Positions 9,170-17,308 are shown, counted from the stretch's first letter. The stretch: 31,440 nt of DNA from RGDT01 sp964630925 (GCA_964630925.1 CAZVZK010000117.1:1-31440), one strand, 5' to 3'. Numbers and translations are program-made. Notes: a model not told the origin generated them from the sequence alone.

Positions 9170-9325
9170 GAAGCGGATTCACCACAGAGACACAGAGGAC
9201 ACAGAGAAGGAAAAGAGAGAAGTCAAAAAGAGAGATAGAAGAAGGTAGGCCTTTTCTTCTATCTCCCTGCTTGTCTTCTCTGTGCTTCCTCTGTGATCTC
9301 TGCGCCTCTGTGGTGAATCCGCTTC
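9170..9325. repeat. 156-bp imperfect palindrome built of CACAGAG units
   Basis: The left arm GAAGCGGATTCACCACAGAG (9170-9189) is exactly inverted at the right end (9306-9325). Inside, CACAGAGAC / ACACAGAGG units face their complements. At the centre, AGATAGAAGAA (9233-9243) pairs with TTCTTCTATCT (9254-9264). It fills almost the whole gap between the 3' ends of two convergent genes, so it could end transcription from both sides. Elements with this CACAGAGACACAGAGGACACAGAG core occur in many bacteria as short repetitive sequences with no known transposase. There is no coding frame in it. The composition is purine-rich on one strand and much lower in GC than its surroundings. Confidence 0.85.
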
Positions 9326-9335
9326 ACTCTTCCGC

Positions 9336-10565
9336 TCACGCCGGCAGTTTCCACGGCGCGCGGTACTCCTTCGTCAGCATCTTCGCCGCCGCTTCATCCC
9401 CGGTGATCGTCTCCTTCACCGGGTCGAACGCGATCTTCCGGCCCGTCCGGATGGCGATGTTGCCCAGGTGGCACACCGTCGCCGAGCGGTGGCCGATCTC
9501 CACGTCGCAGATCGGCGCCTTGCCGCCCTTGATGCACTCCAGCCAGTTGCCGTGGTGGCTCTTGCTCACGTACAGCTTGACCGGGCCGGTGTCCTCGGCC
9601 AGCAGCTCCTTCGGCTCCGCCTCGATCTTGCCGCGCGTCACGTACACCCGGCCCTTCTCGCCGATGAACTCCGTGCCGCCCTTGCCGCCCATCGTGCAGG
9701 TCATCTTCACGCCGGAGGCGTAGGTGTAATTCACCTCGCACCACTCGGGCACCTCGTACCACTTCATGGCGTGGAAGCGCGCCTTCGCCTCGACGGAAAC
9801 CGGGCCGGACCCGTCCACGCCCAGGCCCCACTGGGCGATGTCGAGGTGGTGGGCCCCGAAGTTGGTCATCTGGCCGCCGGAGTAGTCCCAGAAGAAGCGG
9901 AACAGGTAGTGGGCCCGCTTGGCGTTGTACGCCCGGTGCGGCGCCGGCCCGAGCCACATCTCGTAGTCCAGCCCCTTGGGCGGCGGGCCGTCCTCCACGG
10001 GCGGGCCCTTGAAGTTGTTGCCGGGGATGCCGACCTTCACCTGCGTCACCTTGCCGATCTTGCCGTTGCGAACCAGCTCGCACGCCTGCCGAAATTTGGC
10101 GTCGCTCCGCTGCTGGCTGCCGCACTGCACGACCACCTTGTTCCCCCGCGCCGCCCGCACCATCGCCCGCCCCTCGGCGACGGTCAGCGACAGCGGCTTC
10201 TCGCAATACACGTGCTTGCCGGCGGCGCAGGCGTCGATGGTGGCCAGGGCGTGCCAGTGGTCCGGCGTGCTGACGACGACGGCGTCGACGTTCTTGTCCG
10301 CGAGGAGTTTGCGGTAGTCCGCGTAGGCGGCGCACTTCCCGCCGGACGCCTTCTCGACGGCGGCCCTGGCCGACTCGCGGCGGGCCTCGTCCACGTCGCA
10401 GACGGCGACGGTGTTGCGGAGGTGCGTGCCGAGGTTGCTCTTGCCCTGCCCGCCCAGGCCGATGAAGCCGATGCGGATCTTCTCCAGCGGCTTCGCCTGT
10501 GCGAAGGCGAGGGACGGGACGAGTGCCAGCCCGGAGGCGGCGAGGAAGTCGCGGCGTGTCGTCAT
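9336..10565 (-). CDS. Gfo/Idh/MocA family NAD(P)-dependent oxidoreductase, Tat-exported
   Basis: The 409-aa protein opens with a twin-arginine signal, MTTRRDFLAASGLALVPSLAFA, implying folded export with bound cofactor. The Rossmann domain begins KIRIGFIGLGGQGKSN. The family Lys sits in CEKPLSL, and the catalytic-site region is GGQMTNFGAHHLDIAQWGLG. Relatives oxidise or reduce sugars, inositols and related polyols using NAD(P). The substrate cannot be read from sequence; planctomycetes carry dozens of such paralogues, often for complex-polysaccharide breakdown. The ATG at 10565 overlaps the stop of the upstream phosphatase gene (ATGA), so the two are translationally coupled. Longer reading frames upstream are rejected because the Tat signal fixes the N-terminus. 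Confidence 0.92.
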   Translation of the reverse strand: MTTRRDFLAASGLALVPSLAFAQAKPLEKIRIGFIGLGGQGKSNLGTHLRNTVAVCDVDEARRESARAAVEKASGGKCAAYADYRKLLADKNVDAVVVSTPDHWHALATIDACAAGKHVYCEKPLSLTVAEGRAMVRAARGNKVVVQCGSQQRSDAKFRQACELVRNGKIGKVTQVKVGIPGNNFKGPPVEDGPPPKGLDYEMWLGPAPHRAYNAKRAHYLFRFFWDYSGGQMTNFGAHHLDIAQWGLGVDGSGPVSVEAKARFHAMKWYEVPEWCEVNYTYASGVKMTCTMGGKGGTEFIGEKGRVYVTRGKIEAEPKELLAEDTGPVKLYVSKSHHGNWLECIKGGKAPICDVEIGHRSATVCHLGNIAIRTGRKIAFDPVKETITGDEAAAKMLTKEYRAPWKLPA

Positions 10566-11062
10566 AGGGGGCCTCTGCGTGGTGGCGGCCGTCGGAGGGA
10601 ACGCTCGTACTCGGCGAGCAGGTCCAGGAAGGCGGGGTTGGGTGCGATCTGCGGACGCTCGGCTCGGATGTGGCGGAGGGCCCGGTCCCGCGTCCACCCC
10701 CTGTCATACATCAGGTAGGCGGCGGTGACCATCGCGGCGCGGGAGATGCCCGCCTGGCAGTGGACGAAGGTGGTGCGTCCGGCCCGGCGCTGCTCGTCGA
10801 CCCACTTGACGGCGTCGTGCAGCCAGTCGAGCGACGGGGCCGGGGCCGCGTCCTCTATCGGCTCCCAGGCGTGATGGCGGACGCGGTACGGGTCGCGGAT
10901 CTTGCAGAGGTTGAGGACGGAGTCTGTGCCGGGCGGCGGACGTTCGACGCTGCCGCCGACCCAGAGGCCGGCTTCGATGCGGGTGTAGCTGGCGCGGGGG
11001 ATGAGCTGCCCGGCCGCGGGCAGGGTGAGGCCGGCGACGGTGAGCAGGGTGAGGCGGAGCAT
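10562..11062 (-). CDS. Exported dual-specificity protein phosphatase
   Basis: The 166-aa protein begins with a signal peptide (MLRLTLLTVAGLTLPAAG). It carries the cysteine-phosphatase P-loop HCQAGISRA, with catalytic Cys102 and Arg108. An upstream loop, NLCKIRDPYRVRHHAWEPIED, is in the position of the general-acid Asp. The fold is that of compact DSP/VHR-like phosphatases, which act on phosphotyrosine or phosphoserine/threonine, or in some cases on lipids or sugars. The ATG at 11062 has AAGGGA about 7 bases upstream on the reverse strand; the longer frame to 11134 lacks such support. Export together with a downstream, overlapping Tat oxidoreductase is unusual for a protein phosphatase. It may act on an extracytoplasmic phosphorylated metabolite. 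Confidence 0.87.
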   Translation of the reverse strand: MLRLTLLTVAGLTLPAAGQLIPRASYTRIEAGLWVGGSVERPPPGTDSVLNLCKIRDPYRVRHHAWEPIEDAAPAPSLDWLHDAVKWVDEQRRAGRTTFVHCQAGISRAAMVTAAYLMYDRGWTRDRALRHIRAERPQIAPNPAFLDLLAEYERSLRRPPPRRGPL

Positions 11063-11147
11063 GGCATCCCTTTCTGAGCCGGGGCGAATGGGTGATGGCG
11101 GGCGGCCGCGTCGGCACCCCGAGCGAACGGCCACGGCCTCCCCCCAC

Positions 11148-11153
11148 TATAAT
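11148..11153 (+). promoter_or_regulatory. Candidate -10 box before the nucleoside phosphorylase
   Basis: A perfect TATAAT stands in otherwise GC-rich DNA, 28 bases before the ATG at 11182. It lies in the divergent spacer between the phosphatase and phosphorylase genes. I see no good TTGACA-like -35 box at the usual distance, so this may be an extended or activator-dependent promoter. Confidence 0.5.
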
Positions 11154-11181
11154 CGTCCGCACCGCCCTCCCGGAGGCCATC

Positions 11182-12474
11182 ATGCGCGCCGCCGACATCA
11201 TCCGCAAGAAGCGCGACGGCCACGCCCTCTCCGCCGCCGAGATCGACGCCTTCGTCCACGGGGCCACCCACCGCTCCTGGCCCGACTACCAGCTCTCCGC
11301 CCTTCTCATGGCCATCGTCCTGCGTGGCATGGACGCCGACGAGACGGCCCACCTCACCGGGGCCATGCTGCGCTCCGGCACCGTCCTCGACTGGGGCGAG
11401 GATGCGCACCGGGCCGTGGACAAGCACTCCACCGGCGGCGTCGGCGACAAGACATCGCTCATCCTCGCGCCCCTGGCGGCGTCGTGCGGCGCCCTCGTGC
11501 CCATGATGTCGGGCCGCGGCCTCGGCCACACCGGCGGCACCCTGGACAAGCTCGAATCGATCCCCGGCTTCCGCGTCGGCCTGTCCGCAGACGAGTCGCG
11601 CCGCATCCTATTTACCCACGGGTGCGTGATGATGAGCCAGACGGCGGAGGTGGCCCCGGCGGACCGCACCCTGTACGCATTGCGCGACGTGACCGCCACC
11701 GTCGAGTCGGTCCCGCTCATCTCCGCCTCCATCATGTCCAAGAAACTCGCCGAGGGCGTGCGTGGCCTCGTCCTCGACGTGAAGCACGGCGACGGCGCCT
11801 TCATGAAGACGCTGCCGGCGGCCCGCGAGCTGGCGCACGCCATGCGCTCCATCGGGCACGCTCACGGCGTCAAGACGCAGGTGCTGCTCACGGCGATGGA
11901 GCACCCCCTGGGGCGTGCGTGCGGCAACGCCGTCGAGGTGGCCGAGTGCGTCGAGGTGCTGCGCGGCGGCGGGCCGGCGAGCGTCCGGGATCTGTCGGTG
12001 GAGCTGGCGGCGCGCATGGTGGCGCTGGCGGGGATCGGCGGCGCGCGGAAGAAGGTCGAGGACGCGCTGAGCGGCGGCCAGGGGCTGGAGGTGTTCCGCC
12101 GCATGGTCGAGGCGCAGGGCGGCGACCCGCGCGTCATCGACGACCCAGGGAGGCTGCCGAAGGCGCCGCACACGCACGTCATCCAGGCGAAGCGGGGCGG
12201 GCACTTCCACGGTTGGAAGGCGGAGTCGGTGGGCCGGGCGGTGGTGCGGCTGGGCGGCGGGCGGGCGAGGGCGGAGGACGCCGTCGATCACTCCGTCGGG
12301 GCGTTGGTGCTGGCCCACGCCGGCGACGAGGTGCGGGAGGGCGACGGCCTGCTCGAGCTGCATTTCCGCACGCAGGAGCATCTGGCGGACGCGCTGGCGG
12401 AGGTGGGCGGGGCCGGGACGATCCACGACCACCCGCCTACGCTGACACCACTGATTCACGAGACGCTCGAATGA
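11182..12474 (+). CDS. deoA/pdp: Thymidine/pyrimidine-nucleoside phosphorylase
   Basis: This 430-aa enzyme cleaves pyrimidine nucleosides with phosphate to give the free base and (deoxy)ribose-1-phosphate. The family signature SGRGLGHTGGTLDKLE is at residues 110-125. The phosphate-binding segment DKHSTGGVGDKTSL precedes it, and SASIMSKKLAEG matches the active-site Lys region. The three-part layout (helical domain, glycine-rich alpha/beta domain, C-terminal KAPHTHVIQAKRGG... domain) is complete. Length fits DeoA (440) and Pdp (about 433). I chose ATG 11182 with CGGAGG just upstream (11171-11176) and a TATAAT further up. It is followed 30 bases later by a nucleoside transporter, so the pair forms an uptake-and-salvage operon. 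Whether it prefers thymidine or also uridine cannot be told. Confidence 0.95.
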   Translation: MRAADIIRKKRDGHALSAAEIDAFVHGATHRSWPDYQLSALLMAIVLRGMDADETAHLTGAMLRSGTVLDWGEDAHRAVDKHSTGGVGDKTSLILAPLAASCGALVPMMSGRGLGHTGGTLDKLESIPGFRVGLSADESRRILFTHGCVMMSQTAEVAPADRTLYALRDVTATVESVPLISASIMSKKLAEGVRGLVLDVKHGDGAFMKTLPAARELAHAMRSIGHAHGVKTQVLLTAMEHPLGRACGNAVEVAECVEVLRGGGPASVRDLSVELAARMVALAGIGGARKKVEDALSGGQGLEVFRRMVEAQGGDPRVIDDPGRLPKAPHTHVIQAKRGGHFHGWKAESVGRAVVRLGGGRARAEDAVDHSVGALVLAHAGDEVREGDGLLELHFRTQEHLADALAEVGGAGTIHDHPPTLTPLIHETLE

Positions 12475-12504
12475 CCCCGCTCGCCGCGGGAGAAGAGGCC
12501 CCGC

Positions 12505-13890
12505 ATGTCCGAACACGTCCAGGCGGGGCCCGCGCCGAGGCCCGATGAGCCGCCCCCTTCGCCCCCGCCCAGCACGCCGCTCGCGTGGCGCGCCGCCGTC
12601 CTGGGCGGCGTCGTCGCGCTTGGGTTCCTGGCGTGGCTGCTGGAGGGGCCGCTCGGCATGCGCGGGCGGGCGCTGGTCGGCGTCTTCTGCTTCCTCGGCC
12701 TGGCGGCGGCGTTCTCCGCCGACCTGGGCCGTGTGCCCTGGCGCACCGTCATCCTGGGCCTGTCGATCCAGGTCGTCCTCGCGGTCCTCATCCTGCGCCT
12801 CGACTTCGGCATCGCCGCGTTCCAGGCGGCGGGCGACGCCGCCAAGAGCCTCCTCGCCTTCTCCGACAAGGGGGCCGTCTTCGTCTTCGGCCCGCTGGCG
12901 GACCACGCGGCCATGGCGAAGGCGTTCGGCGAGGGGAACGGCTTCGTCTTCGCCTTCCGCGCCCTGCCGACCATCATCTTCCTGTCGTCGTTCTTCGCCA
13001 TCCTCTACCACATCGGCGTCCTGCAGTGGGTCGTGCGCCTTATGGCGGCGGCGATGGTGTACCTGATGCGCACCTCCGGGGCCGAGACGCTGTCGGTGAG
13101 TGCGAACGTCTTCCTCGGCCAGACCGAGGCGCCGCTCATGGTCAAGCCGTACGTCCCGAAGATGACCAATTCGGAGCTGCTGACGCTCATGATCGGCGGC
13201 ATGGCGCACATCTCGGGCAGCCTGATGGCGGTTTACATCGGCATGGGGGCGGACGCGGTGGCGATCCTGGCGACGAGCATCATGGCGGTGCCGGCCAGCC
13301 TGTACATGGGCAAGCTGTTGCTGCCGGAGACGGGCCGGCCGGAGACGCTTGGAACGGCGGACACCGCGGAGAAGTCGCCGCACGGCAACGTCATCGACGC
13401 GGCCAGCTCCGGGGCGTCCGACGGCATGCACCTGGCGCTGAACATCGCGGCGATGCTGATCGCGTTCATCGCCCTGGTGGCGATGCTCGACGCCGGGCTG
13501 AAGCTGATCCACCCCGCCCTCTCCCTGGCGAACATCTTCGGCACGCTGTTCAGCCCGGCGGCGTATCTGATGGGCACGCCGATCCAGGACGTGCCGGCGG
13601 TGGGCACGCTCCTCGGCCAGAAACTGGTGGTGAACGAGTTCTTCGCCTACTCGGAGTTCCAGCAGCACTACAAGGCGACGATGACGAGGCGGGGGATCAT
13701 CCTGGTGTCGTTCGCCCTGACGGGGTTCGCCAACATCGCGTCGATCGGCATCCAGCTGGGCGGCATCGGCGGCATGGCGCCGACGCGGCGTGCGGACATC
13801 GCGCGGCTGGGGGCGACGGCGCTGTTCGGCGGCTTCCTGGCGACGCTCATCAACGCCTCCCTCGCCGGCGTGCTGGACCCGCGCGAGTGA
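12505..13890 (+). CDS. Concentrative nucleoside transporter (CNT/NupC family)
   Basis: The 461-aa integral membrane protein has about ten hydrophobic segments after a short Pro-rich N-terminal tail. The CNT core motifs are visible: SANVFLGQTEAPLMVKPYV in the substrate and ion site, NSELLTLMIGGMAHISGS, and KLVVNEFFAYSEF followed by FALTGFANIASIGIQLGG in the second half. CNT proteins import nucleosides with H+ or Na+. With the phosphorylase directly upstream, the likely pathway is import followed by phosphorolysis. The ATG at 12505 has GGAGAAG about 11 bases upstream. A small hairpin, TACGG-CATA-CCGTA (13917-13930), lies after the stop and is only a weak terminator candidate. Confidence 0.93.
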   Translation: MSEHVQAGPAPRPDEPPPSPPPSTPLAWRAAVLGGVVALGFLAWLLEGPLGMRGRALVGVFCFLGLAAAFSADLGRVPWRTVILGLSIQVVLAVLILRLDFGIAAFQAAGDAAKSLLAFSDKGAVFVFGPLADHAAMAKAFGEGNGFVFAFRALPTIIFLSSFFAILYHIGVLQWVVRLMAAAMVYLMRTSGAETLSVSANVFLGQTEAPLMVKPYVPKMTNSELLTLMIGGMAHISGSLMAVYIGMGADAVAILATSIMAVPASLYMGKLLLPETGRPETLGTADTAEKSPHGNVIDAASSGASDGMHLALNIAAMLIAFIALVAMLDAGLKLIHPALSLANIFGTLFSPAAYLMGTPIQDVPAVGTLLGQKLVVNEFFAYSEFQQHYKATMTRRGIILVSFALTGFANIASIGIQLGGIGGMAPTRRADIARLGATALFGGFLATLINASLAGVLDPRE

Positions 13891-13972
13891 GCCGCGAGGG
13901 TGGAATGCACGCCGTGTACGGCATACCGTAATCCGCGGCGGGCGCCCACGGGCCGCGATCAGGAGCCGACGT

Positions 13973-15448
13973 GTGGACACCACGGTGACCTCGGGCTCGT
14001 CCCTCTGGGACGTCAGGCCCCTCCTCGATGAGCCGTCCTTCCGTTCGCGCTACGAGGTGATCGAGGAGGCGGGGCGCGGCGGCATGGGGGTCGTCTACCG
14101 CGCCCGCCACACGCGGCTGGGCCGCCAGGTCGCCGTCAAGGTCCTGCGTCCTGGGGCGGCCACCGAGCGCTTCCTCCGCGAGGCCCGCCTCCTGGCCGGC
14201 CTGCGCTCGCCGTACGTCGTGGCCGTCCACGACTTCGAGCAGCTCCCCGGCGGGGCGCCGGTGCTGATCATGGAGTGGGTGGAGGGGACCGACCTGCAGC
14301 GCCTGCTCGCGGGCCGGCCGGAGGGCGTCCCCGAGGCGACGGCGCTGCCGTGGATGCGTCAGACGTGCGAGGGCATGCTCGCGGCGGCGGCGCAGGGCAT
14401 CACGCACCGCGACCTCAAGCCGTCCAACCTGCTGATCGACGCCCAGGGGGCGGCCCGCGTCGCCGACTTCGGGCTGGCGTGCGGGCCGGCGGCGGGGGAC
14501 GGCCTGTCGCTGCCCGGCGGCCTCATGGGCACGCCCCATTACATGGCGCCCGAGCAGGCGGAGGACCCGCACGGCGTGGACACCCGCGCCGACATCTACA
14601 GCTTCGGGGCGACGTTCTACCACGCCCTGACCGGCCGGCCGCCGTTCGAGGGCAAGACGGCGTTCTCGATCCTGTACAAGCACAAGGCCGAGCCGCTCGT
14701 GGCGCCCGCCGCCATCCGCCCCGCGCTGTCCGAGCGGACGGGGGAGGTGATCGAGCGCTGCCTGGCGAAGGCGCCCGCCGACCGCTTCGCCTCGTTCGTC
14801 GAGGTTCTGGCCCAGCTCCGGCCCGGCGCGGACGCCTCGCCCTGGGCCGCCTCCGACGACGCGGAGCTGGCGGCCTGGATGGCCCGGTACGCGGCGCATC
14901 GCGACGCCTACCTCGGGGGCGGCGCGTGGGACGAGGGCGTGGGCGTCTACCGGTTCCCGCGCGGCCAGACGCTGCGTGTCGTGCGCGGCGACATCGTCGT
15001 GCAGCCGGTGGAGGCCCTGGTCAGCTCGGACACCGCTCACCTGAGCATGGACTGGGGCGTGTCCCTGGCCATCCGCCGGGCCGCCGGGGAGGCCGTCGCC
15101 TGGGAGGCCGGCAGGCAGGCGCCGGTGCGTCCGGGCCGGGCGGCGGTCACCTCGGGCGGGGCGTTGCCGGCCCGGCTGATCTTCCACGGCGTGACGGTCG
15201 GGATGGTGAAGGAGAGGGTCGTGCGGCCGAGCCGCGACCTGATCGCCGAGATCGTGGCGAGCTGCATCTACCACGCGGACTCGCACGACGTGCGTTCCAT
15301 CGCGTTCCCGCTCCTGGGGACGGGCGCCCAGCAGTTCCCGCGCGACGTGTGCCTCGACACGACGTTCGTGTCCCTGGCGCGGACGTTCCTGCGTGGCCTG
15401 ACCTCGGTGCGCGAGGCCCGCATCGTCATCTTCCCGGAAAAGGGCTGA
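13973..15448 (+). CDS. Hanks-type Ser/Thr protein kinase fused to a C-terminal macrodomain
   Basis: Of 491 residues, about 25-285 form a complete kinase: P-loop GRGGMG 34-39, Lys56 in AVKV, catalytic loop HRDLKPSN 145-152, DFG 165-167, APE 192-194. Residues about 333-488 form a macrodomain: VVRGDIVVQPVEALVSSD, then WGVSLAIRRAAGEAVAWE, and the phosphate-loop segment FPLLGTGAQQFP 445-456. Macrodomains bind or hydrolyse ADP-ribose and its protein or nucleic-acid conjugates. The usual NAAN...GGG stretch is replaced by SSD...MDWG, so binding is likely but hydrolysis is uncertain. There is no transmembrane helix and no PASTA repeat, so it is cytosolic. The GTG start at 13973 has AGGAG at 13961-13965. 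The next gene looks like an ADP-ribosyltransferase, making this a possible reader or eraser paired with a writer. Confidence 0.92.
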   Translation: MDTTVTSGSSLWDVRPLLDEPSFRSRYEVIEEAGRGGMGVVYRARHTRLGRQVAVKVLRPGAATERFLREARLLAGLRSPYVVAVHDFEQLPGGAPVLIMEWVEGTDLQRLLAGRPEGVPEATALPWMRQTCEGMLAAAAQGITHRDLKPSNLLIDAQGAARVADFGLACGPAAGDGLSLPGGLMGTPHYMAPEQAEDPHGVDTRADIYSFGATFYHALTGRPPFEGKTAFSILYKHKAEPLVAPAAIRPALSERTGEVIERCLAKAPADRFASFVEVLAQLRPGADASPWAASDDAELAAWMARYAAHRDAYLGGGAWDEGVGVYRFPRGQTLRVVRGDIVVQPVEALVSSDTAHLSMDWGVSLAIRRAAGEAVAWEAGRQAPVRPGRAAVTSGGALPARLIFHGVTVGMVKERVVRPSRDLIAEIVASCIYHADSHDVRSIAFPLLGTGAQQFPRDVCLDTTFVSLARTFLRGLTSVREARIVIFPEKG

Positions 15449-15467
15449 TCCCGCGATGGCGGCGGGC

Positions 15468-15487
15468 GCCCACCCGGCGGGGTGGGC
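15468..15487 (+). terminator. Hairpin after the kinase-macrodomain gene
   Basis: GCCCACCC pairs perfectly with GGGTGGGC around a GGCG loop, 19 bases after the stop. There is no T-tract, so this is a possible but unproven terminator. The remaining 225 bases to the next ATG contain no gene that I can support. They presumably hold that gene's promoter, although I see no clear boxes. Confidence 0.45.
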
Positions 15488-15712
15488 GGCGGAATTCCCG
15501 TCGGATCGCTGAAAGATCCTCGACGCCCGCGCACTCCTGTCCCGGGGGGTGGCGGCAATCGGCGAATCCTCCGGTTTTCGTGTCCTGCCGTCCCTCCCGA
15601 TGGACAGTCCCCTTACAGAAGACGCCCTGACCCGCCGGCCCCCCGCGAGGGGACGTGGCCGGCGCCGTGCCCTGTGCCGCCCGTCGGCTCATACCAAACC
15701 GAGGAGGCTCTG

Positions 15713-17308
15713 ATGTCGCAAATCTCCCCCAGGACGGGCGGCGGCGCCGCCCCCCCTCCGCCCAGGCCACCCATGGGCGGCAAACCCGCCGCGCCGGCCG
15801 TGTACGGCCCCCGCCTCCAGGTGTCCGACAAGGTGCTCCGCGGTGCCCTGGCGGCGTTCGTGCGTGACGCCTTGTACAGCGCCAACAAGTACCCGGTCCC
15901 ACAGGCGCCCGCCCCGAAGGGCTCCACCCTGCTCACCGCCCCGTACATCAGGCCCTTGCCCGCGAACACCACCGTCGACGTGCCGACCGTCCGCCAGATG
16001 ACGGATTACCTGAACGGCATGTACCCGAACCTCTACTCGGTGACGTCCGCCGACATCACCCGGGTCGTGGCGGAGCTGAAGAAGGGGCCGTTCCCGAAGG
16101 AGGGCATGGCCGAGTACAGCCTTGAGTACTGGTACAACTACTTCTTCGCGGAGCTGCCCGGCCCGCACAAGCTCGCCTACGCGGCGATGGCCGTGAACAA
16201 CGATGGCGAGTTCCTGAAGCCGGCGGCGAAGGACGCGGCGGGGTGGAAGACCATCTTCGACGGCATGCTGGCGAAGGGGTTCAAGGCGTTCCAGGTCGCC
16301 GACAAGCTCACGGCCGACCAGGTCCTCGACCACGCCTGCCACGACGGGGAATTCGTGACGACAAAGAACGATCTCCAGAAGGCGGGGGCCCGGGTGGCGT
16401 TCCGCGGGGACGGGCGGCTGCCCGACACGATCAAGTCGCAGGGGGGCACGTCGCGGCAGACCCGGGTCGAGGCCCTGCGCGTCGCGCGGAACATGACCCA
16501 GCCGTGGCACCCGTTCAAGAACCAGGGCCACAAGGTGTGGGTGCGCAACGGCGAGACGAACAAGGACAACTGCCTCTTCTCGACGGTCAGCATCACGCCG
16601 CAGTTCGGCGTCGCGACGAAGTTCCCCATGCTGGATGCCCTCAACGGGTCGTGCCCGTGGGCCGTCGGCCGCGCGGTGGTCATGATACGCCGCCACCCCG
16701 GCGCGCCGCTGATCGGGCCGATGCCGCGGCCGGGGCCGAAGGTCGCCGGCGGCTACCTGGCCGCGATGCAGCAGGGCGGGCTGGAGACGCTGTCTCTGGC
16801 GGCGAGCCGGACGAATGTGTACTGCGTCCGGCTGCGGGACGTGTACAACACGCAGAAATACCAGCAGGCCCCCTTCCCCGAGTACGCGGCGACGAGGGTC
16901 GCCTGGATGGACCACCTCGTGTGGTTCGCCGTGACGCGCATCCACTACGACGAGTTCGACTGCAACGCCGGGCACCTGACGGTGATCACGGCCCACAAGT
17001 GGCTGCAGGACACCCAGCTGCTGAAGGACGTGTTGCTCAAGGAGCCGAGCCACAGCGTCCTCCAGGCCTTCGTGACGGACGTCGTCCGCCGCGGGACGCT
17101 GAAGGACGGGGTCGGGGGGATCGTCACCCTGCCGGACGGGGTCACCCAGACGCCGTTCGAGATCGTGCGGGTGAGGGAGCTGTTCATCGAGGGCGGCGTG
17201 AAGGCGGCCATGGGGCAGCTCACCGCGCCGAGCCCGGGCTCGGCGCACGCCGCCCTGCCGACGCCGAAGAAGGTCGCGATCCCCCAGGCCTTCACCCACG
17301 GCTGGTGA
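15713..17308 (+). CDS. Putative cholera-toxin-like ADP-ribosyltransferase domain protein
   Basis: In this 531-aa protein, residues 228-245 read VAFRGDGRLPDTIKSQGG. That matches the Arg-containing strand of the R-S-E ADP-ribosyltransferases (cholera toxin A: YRADSRPPDEIKQSGG). Fifty-nine residues after Arg231 comes LFSTVSI (Ser290-Thr291), the STS strand position. Glu390 (FPEYAATRVAWMDHLVWFAV) is placed like the catalytic Glu112 of cholera toxin before its IYGWYRV strand. The residue two before Glu390 is Phe rather than Glu or Gln, so target specificity would differ from Arg-modifying toxins. Residues 1-35 are Pro/Gly-rich, and 36-220 are unrecognised. There is no signal peptide or membrane helix. 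GAGGAGG lies 7 bases before ATG 15713. The neighbouring macrodomain kinase strengthens the ART reading. The ORF is certain; the ART call is motif-based and tentative. Confidence 0.62.
   Translation: MSQISPRTGGGAAPPPPRPPMGGKPAAPAVYGPRLQVSDKVLRGALAAFVRDALYSANKYPVPQAPAPKGSTLLTAPYIRPLPANTTVDVPTVRQMTDYLNGMYPNLYSVTSADITRVVAELKKGPFPKEGMAEYSLEYWYNYFFAELPGPHKLAYAAMAVNNDGEFLKPAAKDAAGWKTIFDGMLAKGFKAFQVADKLTADQVLDHACHDGEFVTTKNDLQKAGARVAFRGDGRLPDTIKSQGGTSRQTRVEALRVARNMTQPWHPFKNQGHKVWVRNGETNKDNCLFSTVSITPQFGVATKFPMLDALNGSCPWAVGRAVVMIRRHPGAPLIGPMPRPGPKVAGGYLAAMQQGGLETLSLAASRTNVYCVRLRDVYNTQKYQQAPFPEYAATRVAWMDHLVWFAVTRIHYDEFDCNAGHLTVITAHKWLQDTQLLKDVLLKEPSHSVLQAFVTDVVRRGTLKDGVGGIVTLPDGVTQTPFEIVRVRELFIEGGVKAAMGQLTAPSPGSAHAALPTPKKVAIPQAFTHGW

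Noticed and set aside
9170..9325. Insertion sequence at the CACAGAG palindrome
   Set aside because: Too short for a transposase gene, no coding frame inside, and no flanking target duplication that I could identify.
11608..13983. Long reverse-strand open frame (791 codons) opposite the phosphorylase and transporter genes
   Set aside because: Its product is Arg/His/Asp-rich low-complexity sequence with no motif. The opposite strand has two well-conserved families. High GC creates such antisense frames.
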